Positions 1 to 9,071 are shown, counted from the stretch's first letter. The stretch is 64,000 nt of DNA from Chloroflexota bacterium (GCA_030604825.1 JAUVVB010000007.1:1-64000); one strand, 5' to 3'. A program made the numbers and translations. Notes: generated by a model from the sequence alone, not told the origin.

Positions 1-1486
1 CACAAAGCTTCCTCTAGGCAGCATAATCGTGAACCTCTTCGAAGGGGTTAAGCGCCCCAGCGGTGACACCGGGGCGGTGGACCAAGCCCTGGGCGGGCTG
101 ATCTCCCAGCTCATCGCTGAGGGGGAGATCAAGGGAAAGCTCAACGAACTTACCATGATCCATAGCATGGGAAAGATAGAGCCGGCAAGGGTGCTGGTGG
201 TTGGGTTGGGTAAAGAAGAGGAACTCAGCCTGACCAGGATTCGCGGGGTTAGTGCCGAGGCATGCCGCCTGCTCAAAAAGGTGGGGGTGGAGCGGGGGGG
301 CACCATTGCCCATGGGGCCGGCTTTGGTGGAATCGATGCGGAGAAGGCAGCTCAGGCGGTCACCGAGGGCGCCATCTTGGGTCTTTATGCCTTCCGCAGG
401 CACCAGACAAAGGAGCCAGAGCATAAAGAGCTAGAGGAGCTCCTCATCGTGGAAAGGGATGAGGGCAAGCTTCCCCAGATGGAGCGGGGATGTGCCCGGG
501 GCAGGATCATGGCCCAGGCCACAAATCTGGCCCGAGACATGGCCAACGAGCCCGCCAACTACATGACCCCCTCCCAGATGGCAGAGGTGGCAAGAAAGTT
601 GGCCCAGGACTATGGGCTTGAGTTTCAGGTGCTGGAGGAGGAGGAGATGGAAAGGCTGGGGATGGGGGCCCTGCTGGGGGTGGCTCGGGGAAGCCGGCAG
701 CCGCCAAAGCTCATCATCCTGGGCTATAAAGGAGGTGACCCCCAAAAGCCCTCTTTGGGCCTGGTGGGCAAGGGGATAACCTTCGATTCCGGTGGCATCT
801 CCATCAAGCCCTCCGAGGGAATGGGCGATCAGAAGGGGGATATGGCCGGGGGGGCTGCGGTGATCGCGGCCATGGCCGCCATTGCCCAGCTTAAGCCCAC
901 CATCAACGTCACCGCGGTAATCCCGGCAGCGGAGAACCTGCCCAGCGGCACTGCCCTCAAGCCGGGGGACATCCTGCGGGCGATGAATGGCAAGACCATC
1001 GAGGTGGTGACCACCGATGCCGAGGGGCGGCTCATCCTGGCCGATGCCCTAAGCTATGCTCGCCAGCTTAAGCTCTCCCCCCTGGTGGATGTGGCCACCC
1101 TCACCGGAGCCTGTCACATCGCCCTGGGCGATTTTTGCAGCGGAGCCTTTGGCAACGATGAGGGGCTGGTGGAGAAGGTGATCAGGGCCGGCGAGGAGGC
1201 CGGGGAGCGAATCTGGCAGATGCCCATGTATGAGGAGTATAAGGAGCAGAACAAGAGCGACGTCGCCGACATCAAGAACTCGGGGGGAAGATGGGGAGGT
1301 GCCATCACCGGAGCTCAGTTCCTTGCCGAATTCGTGGGGGACACCCCCTGGGTTCATCTCGATATCGCCGGCACCTCCCGCTCGGAAAAGGAGCGAGCCT
1401 TCTTGGTCAAGGGGGCTACCGGTGTTGGGGTGAGAACCCTGGTCAACCTGGCCCTGGCCGAATCGGGAGGGGAAATTGAAGGTTAA
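1..1486 (+). CDS. pepA: Leucyl aminopeptidase (M17 family), 5' end outside window
   Basis: Cytosolic metallo-aminopeptidase that removes N-terminal residues from peptides. The frame is already open at base 2 and reads TKLPLGSIIVNLFEGVK, so the GTG at 29 is an internal Val codon and the true start lies upstream; at least 494 residues are visible of a family of about 500. The M17 signature TTDAEGRLILAD and the metal/active-site segment GKGITFDSGG are both present, so the enzyme looks intact. The C-terminal codons overlap the TTG start of the next gene by 11 bases, implying cotranscription with the metallo-beta-lactamase-fold pair. Confidence 0.95.
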   Translation, partial: TKLPLGSIIVNLFEGVKRPSGDTGAVDQALGGLISQLIAEGEIKGKLNELTMIHSMGKIEPARVLVVGLGKEEELSLTRIRGVSAEACRLLKKVGVERGGTIAHGAGFGGIDAEKAAQAVTEGAILGLYAFRRHQTKEPEHKELEELLIVERDEGKLPQMERGCARGRIMAQATNLARDMANEPANYMTPSQMAEVARKLAQDYGLEFQVLEEEEMERLGMGALLGVARGSRQPPKLIILGYKGGDPQKPSLGLVGKGITFDSGGISIKPSEGMGDQKGDMAGGAAVIAAMAAIAQLKPTINVTAVIPAAENLPSGTALKPGDILRAMNGKTIEVVTTDAEGRLILADALSYARQLKLSPLVDVATLTGACHIALGDFCSGAFGNDEGLVEKVIRAGEEAGERIWQMPMYEEYKEQNKSDVADIKNSGGRWGGAITGAQFLAEFVGDTPWVHLDIAGTSRSEKERAFLVKGATGVGVRTLVNLALAESGGEIEG

Positions 1487-2126
1487 ATGGCTTGGCGTTT
1501 CATGCTTTGTTATCACCTCAGCGGAGGGAACTAAGATCATCACCGACCCCTATAAGTCAGGGCTGCTCATCAGGTACCGGAGGATCGAGGAGACCGCCCA
1601 TGTGGTGACGGTGAGCCACGAGCACTTCGACCATAACAACGTGGCCGCCATCGGGGGAAATCCTCAGGTGCTACGAGGCGCGGGAAGCTTTGAGGTCGCC
1701 GGGATAACGGTTAGGGGGATAGCCTCCCGTCATTACAGCAGTTCCATCGGGAGATGGAGGGGGCCAAATACCATCTTCTGCTTAACCGTGGATGGGATAG
1801 GGGTTTGCCATCTGGGCGACCTGGGCCACCAGCTCAGCGAGGAGCAGGCTTCCCAAATCGGCGAGGTGGATATCCTCATGCTTCCGGTGGGGGGTCGGGC
1901 CACCATCGATGCCAGGGGGGCGAGCCTGGTCTGCGACCAGCTAAAGCCCAGGGTTGCCATCCCCATGCATTACAAGACGGCCAAGCTGTTGTTGCCCTTT
2001 GCTGGGGTCGATCCATTCCTGGAGGGGAAACCCGATATCAGGCGGCTGGATGCCTCGGAGGTGGAGTTCAAAAAGGATGAGCTCCCCTCCCCTACCCAGA
2101 TCGTGGTGCTAAAACCCGCAGGGTGA
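1476..2126 (+). CDS. MBL-fold metal-dependent hydrolase, UlaG-like (copy 1)
   Basis: Predicted cytosolic metallo-hydrolase of the metallo-beta-lactamase superfamily, closest in style to UlaG-like proteins; the substrate cannot be told. The HxHxDH metal motif is seen as SHEHFDH, with further histidines in GDLGHQLSE and IPMHYKT. At 216 residues it is a single-domain protein without a signal peptide. The TTG start at 1476 lies inside the end of pepA, preceded by GGAGGGG. The next gene is a clear paralogue sharing long identical DNA blocks, so this is a tandem duplication. Confidence 0.88.
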   Translation: MKVKWLGVSCFVITSAEGTKIITDPYKSGLLIRYRRIEETAHVVTVSHEHFDHNNVAAIGGNPQVLRGAGSFEVAGITVRGIASRHYSSSIGRWRGPNTIFCLTVDGIGVCHLGDLGHQLSEEQASQIGEVDILMLPVGGRATIDARGASLVCDQLKPRVAIPMHYKTAKLLLPFAGVDPFLEGKPDIRRLDASEVEFKKDELPSPTQIVVLKPAG

Positions 2127-2244
2127 CCCTACACGAGGAACGTTTTGAAAAAGGGAATAAAGAGGAAAGCTAAGAGACGGGCAGCAAAAGCGTAGACACC
2201 TATCGACCTGGCTGAGCCAATAATTCGAAAAAAGGAGGTCTTAC

Positions 2245-2892
2245 ATGAAGATCAAATGGCTGGGACATGCATCCTTCCTCATCACCTCGGAGGGGGGAAC
2301 CAGGATCATCACCGACCCATACGCCACGGGGATGGGGATCAGCTACGACCCCATAACGGAGGCTGCCGACATCGTGGTGGTGAGCCATGATCACCCTGAC
2401 CATGGCAACGTTTCCTCAGTGGCAGGAAGCCCGGAGGTGGTAAAGGGCGTTGGCACCAAGGAGGCTAAGGGGATAGGCTTTGGGGGAATCGCTTCCTTCC
2501 ATGATGATGCCGGTGGCGGCCAGAGGGGGCCAAATACCATCTTCTGCTTAACCGTGGATGGGATAAGGGTTTGCCATCTCGGCGACCTGGGCCATCAGCT
2601 CAGTGAGCAGCAGGTCGCCGATATTGGGGGGGTGGATATCCTCCTCGTTCCCGTTGGCGGCTTCTTCACCATCGACCCCGCAGGGGCAAGCAGGGTGGTG
2701 GAGGCGCTAAAGCCCAGGGTTGCCATCCCCATGCATTACAAGACGGAGAAATGCGCCTACCCCATAGCCGAGGTGGATAGCTTCCTTGAGGGGAAGGCCA
2801 ATGTGAGGCGGATGGATGCCTCAGAGGTGGAGTTCAAAAAGGAGGAGCTCCCCTCCCCCACCGAGATCGTGGTGCTAAAGCACGCTCTATAG
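2245..2892 (+). CDS. MBL-fold metal-dependent hydrolase, UlaG-like (copy 2)
   Basis: Tandem paralogue of the gene at 1476, same length (215 residues) and architecture. The metal motif reads SHDHPDHGN, with downstream GDLGHQLSE and IPMHYKTEK. ATG start after a strong AAAAAAGGAGG ribosome-binding site. The leader shares the string TTCGAAAAA(A)GGAGG with the enoyl-CoA hydratase gene that follows. Function beyond metal-dependent hydrolysis is unknown. Confidence 0.88.
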   Translation: MKIKWLGHASFLITSEGGTRIITDPYATGMGISYDPITEAADIVVVSHDHPDHGNVSSVAGSPEVVKGVGTKEAKGIGFGGIASFHDDAGGGQRGPNTIFCLTVDGIRVCHLGDLGHQLSEQQVADIGGVDILLVPVGGFFTIDPAGASRVVEALKPRVAIPMHYKTEKCAYPIAEVDSFLEGKANVRRMDASEVEFKKEELPSPTEIVVLKHAL

Positions 2893-2974
2893 GGGTTGCT
2901 ACAACAATATGGATACACAAGCCAAGGGACAACCCTTCGTACACAGCGATTAGTTCGAAAAAGGAGGCTGAGAA

Positions 2975-3778
2975 ATGACCTATACCTATCAGGATGCCAT
3001 TTTCGAGAAGGAGGACGGGATTGCCACGCTGACCCTGAACCTGCCGGAGAGGCTTAATGCCCTTAGCGTGGGGATAAGGGAGGCATTGCTCAGGGCGGTG
3101 GATGATGTGGCTCAGGACGACGATACCCGGGTGCTGATAATCACCGGTGCTGGTCGCGCCTTCTGTTCTGGGGCCGATGTTCGGGGCCTGGCGGGGGAGG
3201 CTGAGATCCGCTCCGGGGAGGTGGGGCGCAAGGGCATCATGGGGCCATTAAGCCTGCCTGTGCTCAGGATTACCAGGCTGGAGAAGCCGGTCATCGCAGC
3301 GGTGAATGGCGTTGCCGCCGGCGGTGGCTTTGGCCTAGCTATGGCCTGTGACATCAGGATCGCCTCGGAGAATGCCAGGTTCATCTCCGTGTTTGTGAGA
3401 AGGGCACTCCCCGTGGAGTGGGGCCTGTCCTACTTCCTGCCCCGGGCGGTGGGGCTTTCCAAGGCCCTGGAGATCATGTGGACCGGCGATGCCATCGATG
3501 CCAGGGAGGCGGAACGAATAGGCCTGGTGAGCAAGGTGGTGCCCGCCGATGACCTGATGAAGGAGACCAGGGCGCTGGCTGCCAAACTGGCAAAGGGGCC
3601 TCCAATAGCCATCGAGTTGATCAAGCGGGCCACATATGTAGGGCTTGATAGCAATAATCTGGCGTCACAGCTGGGATATGAAACCTACGTTGCTGGCGTC
3701 TGTATCCGCACCGAGGACTTCCGGGAGGGGGTAAAGTCCTTCCTGGAAAAGAGGGAGGCTGAGTTCAAGGGGAGATAG
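2975..3778 (+). CDS. Enoyl-CoA hydratase/isomerase family protein (1)
   Basis: Crotonase-fold enzyme acting on an acyl-CoA thioester, usually hydration or isomerisation in beta-oxidation-like pathways. The two oxyanion-hole regions are visible: GRAFCSGADV near residues 60-70 and NGVAAGGGFGLAMACD near 109-124. The 267-residue length is normal for the monofunctional family. In the active-site helix the sequence is LPVEWGLSYFLPR, so the exact chemistry is not predictable. ATG start with AAAAAGGAGG upstream. It is one of three separate crotonase genes in the window; no thiolase or acyl-CoA dehydrogenase lies beside it. Confidence 0.9.
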   Translation: MTYTYQDAIFEKEDGIATLTLNLPERLNALSVGIREALLRAVDDVAQDDDTRVLIITGAGRAFCSGADVRGLAGEAEIRSGEVGRKGIMGPLSLPVLRITRLEKPVIAAVNGVAAGGGFGLAMACDIRIASENARFISVFVRRALPVEWGLSYFLPRAVGLSKALEIMWTGDAIDAREAERIGLVSKVVPADDLMKETRALAAKLAKGPPIAIELIKRATYVGLDSNNLASQLGYETYVAGVCIRTEDFREGVKSFLEKREAEFKGR

Positions 3779-3801
3779 GCCCTCCCTGAGAAGGGGATGC
3801 C

Positions 3802-4782
3802 ATGCCGGCGAACCTGCCACCGGAATATTTCCAGGCTGAGAAGCGCTACCGACAGGCGAAAAGCCCCGAGGAGAAGGTGGAGGCCCTGGAGGCCATGCTC
3901 TCCATCATGCCCAAGCATAAGGGCACCGATAAGCTTCGCGCCGAGCTGAGGACCAAGATCGCCAAATTCACCCGCGAAGCGGCGCGGAAGCTGGCCACCG
4001 ACAGAAGGGGAGCTGGCTACCATATCAAGAGGGAGGGCGCAGGTCAGGCGATACTGGTGGGGCTTCCCAATGTGGGAAAGTCCCAGTTGATATCCGCCCT
4101 CACCGAGGCATCCTCCGCGGTGGCCGATTACCCCTTTACCACCAAAGCCCCAATACCGGGGATGATGGTTTTCCACAACATTCAAATCCAGTTGCTGGAT
4201 ATGCCCCCGATAACGGATCGCGATGCCCGTCCCTGGTTAACTAACCTCCTCCGCGGCGCTGACCTGCTCTTGCTGATGGTGGATCTGGGCCAAGACCCCA
4301 TAGCCCAGGTGGAAGCCATATTTGGGGAACTGGAAAAGCTGAGGATAAAGCCGGTGGGCAGGGAAATGGAAGGGGTGCAGTGGCTAGATCAGAAGAAGGC
4401 CTTGATGGTGGGGAGCAAGGATGATGTGGCGGGGGCAGAGGAAAATCGCCGCAGTCTTCAGGCGCGGTATGGTGGGGAGTTTCCGCTGGTCTCCATCTCC
4501 GCCCAGAGGGGGACTGGCCTTGAGGGGCTGAAGGTGGAGATCTACCGAGGCTTGGAGATCATTCGAGTACATACCAAGGCACCAGGAAGCAAGGCCGACC
4601 TGGAGGAGCCGATAGTGCTGAAAAAGGGGAGCACCGTTGAGGATTTTGCCCAATCCATTCACAAGGACTTTCGCCAGAGGCTGAGGTATGCCCAGATCTG
4701 GGGCTCGGGGAAATTCGATGGCCAGAAGGTTAAGCGGGAACACATCCTCCAGGATGGCGACATAGTGGAGCTTCATGCCTAG
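3802..4782 (+). CDS. OBG/DRG-type GTPase with C-terminal TGS domain
   Basis: TRAFAC-class GTP-binding protein of 326 residues: helical N-terminus (about 1-80), G domain starting at the Walker A GLPNVGKSQ (about 89-97), and a C-terminal TGS domain from about 265 (IVLKKGSTVEDFAQSIH). TGS GTPases usually touch ribosomes or RNA. Two motifs depart from canonical: G3 reads LLDMPPITD instead of DxxG, and the NKxD position appears as GSKDD, so nucleotide specificity may be relaxed. It ends with TAG directly abutting the stop codon of the convergent ADP-ribosylglycohydrolase gene (TAGTCA), leaving no room for a terminator. Confidence 0.85.
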   Translation: MPANLPPEYFQAEKRYRQAKSPEEKVEALEAMLSIMPKHKGTDKLRAELRTKIAKFTREAARKLATDRRGAGYHIKREGAGQAILVGLPNVGKSQLISALTEASSAVADYPFTTKAPIPGMMVFHNIQIQLLDMPPITDRDARPWLTNLLRGADLLLLMVDLGQDPIAQVEAIFGELEKLRIKPVGREMEGVQWLDQKKALMVGSKDDVAGAEENRRSLQARYGGEFPLVSISAQRGTGLEGLKVEIYRGLEIIRVHTKAPGSKADLEEPIVLKKGSTVEDFAQSIHKDFRQRLRYAQIWGSGKFDGQKVKREHILQDGDIVELHA

Positions 4783-5712
4783 TCACGGGATTTCCGTCTT
4801 CACCTGCCACAGCTTTTCCGCCAGTTCCTCTATGTATTCCCTGTTCTCCAGCCTTTGCTTCCATGTTTCGGGGATAGCCTCGATTCCAAGGTAGGCGCCG
4901 CAGATGGCGCCGGTCATCGCCGCTATGGTATCGGTGTCCCCGCCCAGGCTTATGGCATAGAGGACAGCCTGCTCGAAGGACTGGGGGTGGCTCAAGAAGG
5001 AGTAGATGGCGGTGGGCACCGAATTAAAGGCCTCGATGCCATTTCCCAGTGCCCTGACCACCTTCACCCGATCCCCTTCCCCAATTAGCTCTCTTATCCT
5101 GCTCAGCTTTTCCCTATAGACCTGGTGCTCTATGAAATCCTCCAGCTTTCTGAGGAAGTCATCCCGCTCAAAGGGCGAGGATGGATCCTCATTCGTAGCC
5201 AGAGCAACGGCATAGGCCTGGAGGGCGGCGCCCTGCTTTCCCAGCTCATGGGCATGGGTGATGCTGCTTGAGCGGCGGGCCACCTCCTTAAGTTGAGCGG
5301 GGTCATCGTGGTAGAAGACGCCGATGGGGGCAATCCTCATCGCCGAGCCATTTCCATAGGAGCCGCCGCCATAGAGCTTCTCCGCCGCCCCATGCCATGG
5401 CTCGCCGCCCTTTATCATCCTGAAGATGCGGGGTGGCCCCGGGCCGTAGCCGCGGTAGGGCTCGAGGTCGTAGTTCTTGATGAAGGTCTTGGTCATGTGC
5501 TCGCCATCAAAGCCCCCCTTCTCTATCAGCGACTGTGCCACCCCGATGGCCATGTGGGTGTCGTCGGTGTAGCGGAGGAGGCTTTCGCCCCGGCCAAGGG
5601 CCTGAACCTCATCCCGATGGACCATTTGCCATCCCTCCAGCGATGCCCCCAGTGCATCCCCCACCGCAGTCCCGATCAGGGAGCCCAGAAACTTCGATCT
5701 CTTTTCTCCCAT
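4783..5712 (-). CDS. ADP-ribosylglycohydrolase family protein
   Basis: Predicted Mg2+-dependent hydrolase removing ADP-ribose from protein, nucleic acid or small-molecule targets. Family motifs are intact: GTAVGDALGASLEGW near the N-terminus, YTDDTHMAIGVAQSL with the first metal ligands, and SLGGDTDTIAAMTGAICG near the C-terminus. 309 residues is normal for a single-domain DraG/ARH protein. It is the last gene of a minus-strand trio, 3 bases after the preceding stop. That context suggests it reverses or processes a modification linked to its partners, which is inference only. Confidence 0.88.
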   Translation of the reverse strand: MGEKRSKFLGSLIGTAVGDALGASLEGWQMVHRDEVQALGRGESLLRYTDDTHMAIGVAQSLIEKGGFDGEHMTKTFIKNYDLEPYRGYGPGPPRIFRMIKGGEPWHGAAEKLYGGGSYGNGSAMRIAPIGVFYHDDPAQLKEVARRSSSITHAHELGKQGAALQAYAVALATNEDPSSPFERDDFLRKLEDFIEHQVYREKLSRIRELIGEGDRVKVVRALGNGIEAFNSVPTAIYSFLSHPQSFEQAVLYAISLGGDTDTIAAMTGAICGAYLGIEAIPETWKQRLENREYIEELAEKLWQVKTEIP

Positions 5713-5715
5713 ACT

Positions 5716-6300
5716 CTAAGCTATCCCCTCTATCTCCCTCTTGTATTGCTCCAAAAGCGCCCGGTATTGGGAATCGAGCTGGGTCAGCATCATGCGCCAC
5801 TGCTGCTGGAATTGGGGTTGGCCCTCTACATTTATGTCAACTTCCCTCACGCCCCGCCTCATCGCTTCCTGCCTGAGCCTTTGCTCAAAATCGTTTTTCA
5901 GCCTGTGGTAGGCCTGGCTCCTCTGCTCTGCACCCTCCTCCTCATAGTGCTTGAAAAGGTGCCTCAGCTTGGTATATGCGTTTTCCACGCCCCCCTTATC
6001 CTGTTTCAGGCTCTTCAGCCCTTCCATTGCCCGGCGATTAATCCTTTTCGCCTGATCGTTTCTGGGGAGGTCTATGCTCCTGAGCAGAACCTCCATTGCC
6101 CCCCGGGCCACATAATCCCTTGCCTCCTCATCATACTTGCTGAGCTCTGCTATCAAGTTGCCCTCCCCCTTGAGGTAGCGGGCAGCCAGTTCCTCCCCCT
6201 GGGGAAGGAGATCCCTTCTCTTGGTCTCCTCCGGGGGCGCCTTTCCCAGCCTTTCCGCCTTCTCCATGGCGATGTCAAAGGCGCTTTTAAGCTCTCCCAT
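5716..6300 (-). CDS. Hypothetical helical protein between ABC-type ATPase and ADP-ribosylglycohydrolase
   Basis: Function not recognised. The roughly 194-residue product is highly charged, rich in Lys/Glu/Arg/Gln, with no signal peptide or membrane segment, and looks almost entirely alpha-helical with possible coiled coils toward the C-terminus (QQQWRMMLTQLDSQYRALL). The start was placed at the ATG at 6300 (MGELKSAF) because AGGAGG lies 5-6 bases upstream; a GTG two codons earlier is possible. It overlaps the end of the ATPase gene by 14 bases and stops 3 bases before the ADP-ribosylglycohydrolase gene, so the three are almost certainly cotranscribed. Confidence 0.75.
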   Translation of the reverse strand: MGELKSAFDIAMEKAERLGKAPPEETKRRDLLPQGEELAARYLKGEGNLIAELSKYDEEARDYVARGAMEVLLRSIDLPRNDQAKRINRRAMEGLKSLKQDKGGVENAYTKLRHLFKHYEEEGAEQRSQAYHRLKNDFEQRLRQEAMRRGVREVDINVEGQPQFQQQWRMMLTQLDSQYRALLEQYKREIEGIA

Positions 6301-8032
6301 GCTCACCTCCTCTCACCACCTCCAGGCTGCGCAATCGGTTGAGGGCAGCGGCCACCTCCTGAGGCCGGGGCAGGGCGTAGTCGCCGGGATGCTGACCGTA
6401 AAAGGGGGAGATGACGTCGAGCCCCTTATCGCTTATGTCCTGAAATAGCCTTTCCAGGATCTGCCTCAGGCTTGTCTTGGCGTCGATGTAGCCCCGGCGC
6501 AGGGCATAGACGAGCATGTCCCCGATAGCCCTTGTCTGGCTGGTGTCCACCAGCTGCTCCACGCACCCCAGGTCGATGACCTGATAGCCAAACTGGATGG
6601 AGTGAAGGCCCTTGGCGGCGGCCTTCACCTTGGAGCCGCGAAGGGGATTGATGCTCTGGGGGAGGGGAATGCGAAGGCCGATATCGCCAAAGCCGCCTCC
6701 GCTCTCGTCCATCCGAAGGGCGGGCTGCTGCCTTGCGATGTGGCGTGCCTGACTGGTAACCACCTGGGGCAGGTAATGGTCCATGGCAATGATCGTGTCT
6801 GCCACATCGAAATAGTCGCTGCACCCTCCCATGACGATGATGGTGGAAACGCCATGTTCGCTATAGAGGTGGCGCACCTGGTCAAGAAAGGGGGTGATGG
6901 GCTCCCTCTCCTTGGGCACCAGTTGCTGCATGCGGCCATCGCGGATCATGAAGTTGGTGGCGCAGGTATCCTCGTCCATGAGCAGCAGGCTGGTGCCATA
7001 TTCCAGGGCCTCCACGATGTTTGCTGCCTGGGAGGTGCTGCCGCTGGCATTATCGGTGTGGAAGGCGCGGGTATCCTGGCCGAAGGGGAGGTTGGAGATG
7101 AAGGGGCTGATATTTACCTTTTCGATGCGGCGGCCATCCTCGGCACGGATCTTCACCGTGTCGGGGCGGGACACCACGTATTCCCTGCCATCCCCGGGCA
7201 CGTGATTATACACCCCCCGCTCCACTGCCACGAGCAGGGTGGACTTTCCATGATAGCCGCCACCCACAATTATGGTCACCCCCTCCGGGATTCCCATCCC
7301 CCTCACCCTGTCCCTATTTGGGGCGCTGAACTCCACCTCAAGCTCCGGGGGCGAGGTGAAGGCGACCACATCCCTTCCCCGCAGTGGTCGGTCGCTTACC
7401 CCGCTTGCCCGGGGCAGCACCGAGTCATTGGCGATGAAGGCCACCAGCCGATGCTCCGCCAGCTGATGGCGCAGCGCTTTCTGGTCCTCAGCGGTGTAAA
7501 CATGGCCCGCCACCACCCCGGGGTCGTAGGAGGCATAAAGCAGCGAAGCCTCCACCAGATGGGGGATCTCATCGAAGAAGATGGCCAGTGCCTCCCGCCC
7601 CAGGCATCTCCGCCCCGCGGCAGGAAGCCCAACGGAGAACCTGATCTCCACGAATTCCTCATTTACCAGGCAGCTGGTGCGCTCCAGGATCTCCTGTCCC
7701 CCCACATCCACCAGCACCACCCCCGACCTCCCCGTGCCCCGGCTGCCCTTGACATACCTCCTTATGGAGTTGGCAAAGCCCCTGGTGATAAGGTCGGCCA
7801 GGGCTATGGTTCTGATGCGGTTTGCATAGAGGGATGCGGGGAAGCGTGCCCTGCTCTGGGCTACCCTTGCCCTGAGGCGGGAGGGAGGGGCGAAGGGGTC
7901 GCTCTGAACATGGTCGATGAAAAGGCGGAAGGTGCCGAAATCGTAATCCCCCTGGATCGCCTGATAGGACTTATAGCCTCTGCCCGCTATGTGGCGCAGC
8001 CTGCTTTCCAACAAAGAACTCGGCGGTGCCAA
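6287..8032 (-). CDS. Predicted ABC-type ATPase (PF09818-like ABC_ATPase family)
   Basis: 581-residue P-loop protein with Walker A GGGYHGKSTLL near the middle and a Walker B-like LLLMDEDTCATN shortly after. The N-terminal block (GRGYKSYQAIQGDY, then DPFAPPSRLR) matches my memory of the bacterial/archaeal ABC_ATPase family of unknown function. No membrane segments, so it is a soluble ATPase rather than a transporter subunit. First gene of the minus-strand trio, overlapping the next by 14 bases. The complementary strand is also open for almost 500 codons; that frame is a high-GC shadow. Confidence 0.85.
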   Translation of the reverse strand: MAPPSSLLESRLRHIAGRGYKSYQAIQGDYDFGTFRLFIDHVQSDPFAPPSRLRARVAQSRARFPASLYANRIRTIALADLITRGFANSIRRYVKGSRGTGRSGVVLVDVGGQEILERTSCLVNEEFVEIRFSVGLPAAGRRCLGREALAIFFDEIPHLVEASLLYASYDPGVVAGHVYTAEDQKALRHQLAEHRLVAFIANDSVLPRASGVSDRPLRGRDVVAFTSPPELEVEFSAPNRDRVRGMGIPEGVTIIVGGGYHGKSTLLVAVERGVYNHVPGDGREYVVSRPDTVKIRAEDGRRIEKVNISPFISNLPFGQDTRAFHTDNASGSTSQAANIVEALEYGTSLLLMDEDTCATNFMIRDGRMQQLVPKEREPITPFLDQVRHLYSEHGVSTIIVMGGCSDYFDVADTIIAMDHYLPQVVTSQARHIARQQPALRMDESGGGFGDIGLRIPLPQSINPLRGSKVKAAAKGLHSIQFGYQVIDLGCVEQLVDTSQTRAIGDMLVYALRRGYIDAKTSLRQILERLFQDISDKGLDVISPFYGQHPGDYALPRPQEVAAALNRLRSLEVVRGGEHGRA

Positions 8033-8271
8033 CAGATCCCCCTATCTTCGCCTCTCCATGTTAGCGCATTGGGGTGCCGCTGGCAACCTTGGCGTTGCTA
8101 GCGGCACTGGCCGGATTCTCAGCGGGCGTATTTGCTTTTCCTCGATCTTTCTCACCCGTGGATTCGCTCAGGGCTTGCGCTGAGGGGGCAAACCCCATAA
8201 AATATGGTAGCCAAAGGGCTTTGGCCAAACCATTCTATTCGAGGCAAAAATTTTGACGGAGGGAAGATGAC

Positions 8272-9057
8272 ATGGAGTTTGAGGACATCATCTACAAGAA
8301 GGAAGAGGGTGTTGCCAAGATCATCATAAACCGGCCGGACAGGATGAACGCCTTCCGCATGCTGACCATGGACGAGATAGCGGAGGCGCTTCAGGATGCC
8401 TGGATGGATCGGGAGGTTGGCGTGGTGGTGCTCACCGGGGCGGGCGACCGGGCGTTCTGTGCTGGGGGCGATGTGAAGGAGAGGGCGGCCACGGGAACCT
8501 ATGGAACTCGCCGCTCAGTGGCCAATGTCCACCAGTTGATAAGGGATATTCCCAAGCCAGTGATCGCCGCCGTCAATGGCTTTGCCATCGGGGGCGGTCA
8601 TGTGCTCCACGTGGTCTGCGACCTGAGCATCGCCTCCGAGACGGCGCGCTTCGGGCAGGTGGGGCCCAGGGTGGGGAGCGTTGACCCCGGCTTTGGCACC
8701 GCCTATCTGGCCCGATTGGTGGGGGAGAAGAAGGCCAGGGAGATCTGGTATCTCTGCCGCCAATACAGCGCCCAGGAAGCCCTGGAGATGGGCCTGGTCA
8801 ACAAGGTGGTTCCGCCCGATAAGCTGGAGGAGGAGGTCGATGCCTGGTGCAAGGAGATACTGTCGATGAGCCCCACCGCCATCAGGATCGCCAAGTCATC
8901 CTTCAATTGTGACACCGACCATATGTATGGCATTGAGACCCTGGGGCGGAACGCCCTCATGCTCTACTACATGACGGATGAAGCCAAGGAGGGCGCCATA
9001 GCCTGGGCTGAGAAGAGGCCGGTGGATTTCTCCCGCTACAGGATTGGTGGTTTCTGA
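8272..9057 (+). CDS. Enoyl-CoA hydratase/isomerase family protein, MenB/BadI-like (2)
   Basis: Crotonase-superfamily enzyme of 261 residues. Oxyanion-hole segments RAFCAGGDVKER and NGFAIGGGHVLHVVCDL are intact, and GPRVGSVDPGFGTAYL resembles the active-site loop of MenB-type dihydroxynaphthoyl-CoA synthases and of BadI-type ring-cleaving hydrolases. That makes C-C bond formation or cleavage on a cyclic acyl-CoA more likely than simple hydration, but the sequence alone does not separate them. ATG start with GACGGAGGGAAG upstream. No other menaquinone or benzoyl-CoA genes are nearby. Confidence 0.87.
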   Translation: MEFEDIIYKKEEGVAKIIINRPDRMNAFRMLTMDEIAEALQDAWMDREVGVVVLTGAGDRAFCAGGDVKERAATGTYGTRRSVANVHQLIRDIPKPVIAAVNGFAIGGGHVLHVVCDLSIASETARFGQVGPRVGSVDPGFGTAYLARLVGEKKAREIWYLCRQYSAQEALEMGLVNKVVPPDKLEEEVDAWCKEILSMSPTAIRIAKSSFNCDTDHMYGIETLGRNALMLYYMTDEAKEGAIAWAEKRPVDFSRYRIGGF

Positions 9058-9071
9058 GATAGCCTAATCGG

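Noticed and set aside
5293-6342. 349-codon plus-strand frame opposite the glycohydrolase and unknown gene
   Set aside because: Pro/Leu/His-rich, no ribosome-binding site, antisense to two better-supported genes.
6602-8101. 499-codon open frame on the plus strand opposite the ABC-type ATPase
   Set aside because: Low-complexity His/Gly/Leu-rich translation without motifs, fully antisense to a gene with clear Walker motifs; a high-GC shadow.
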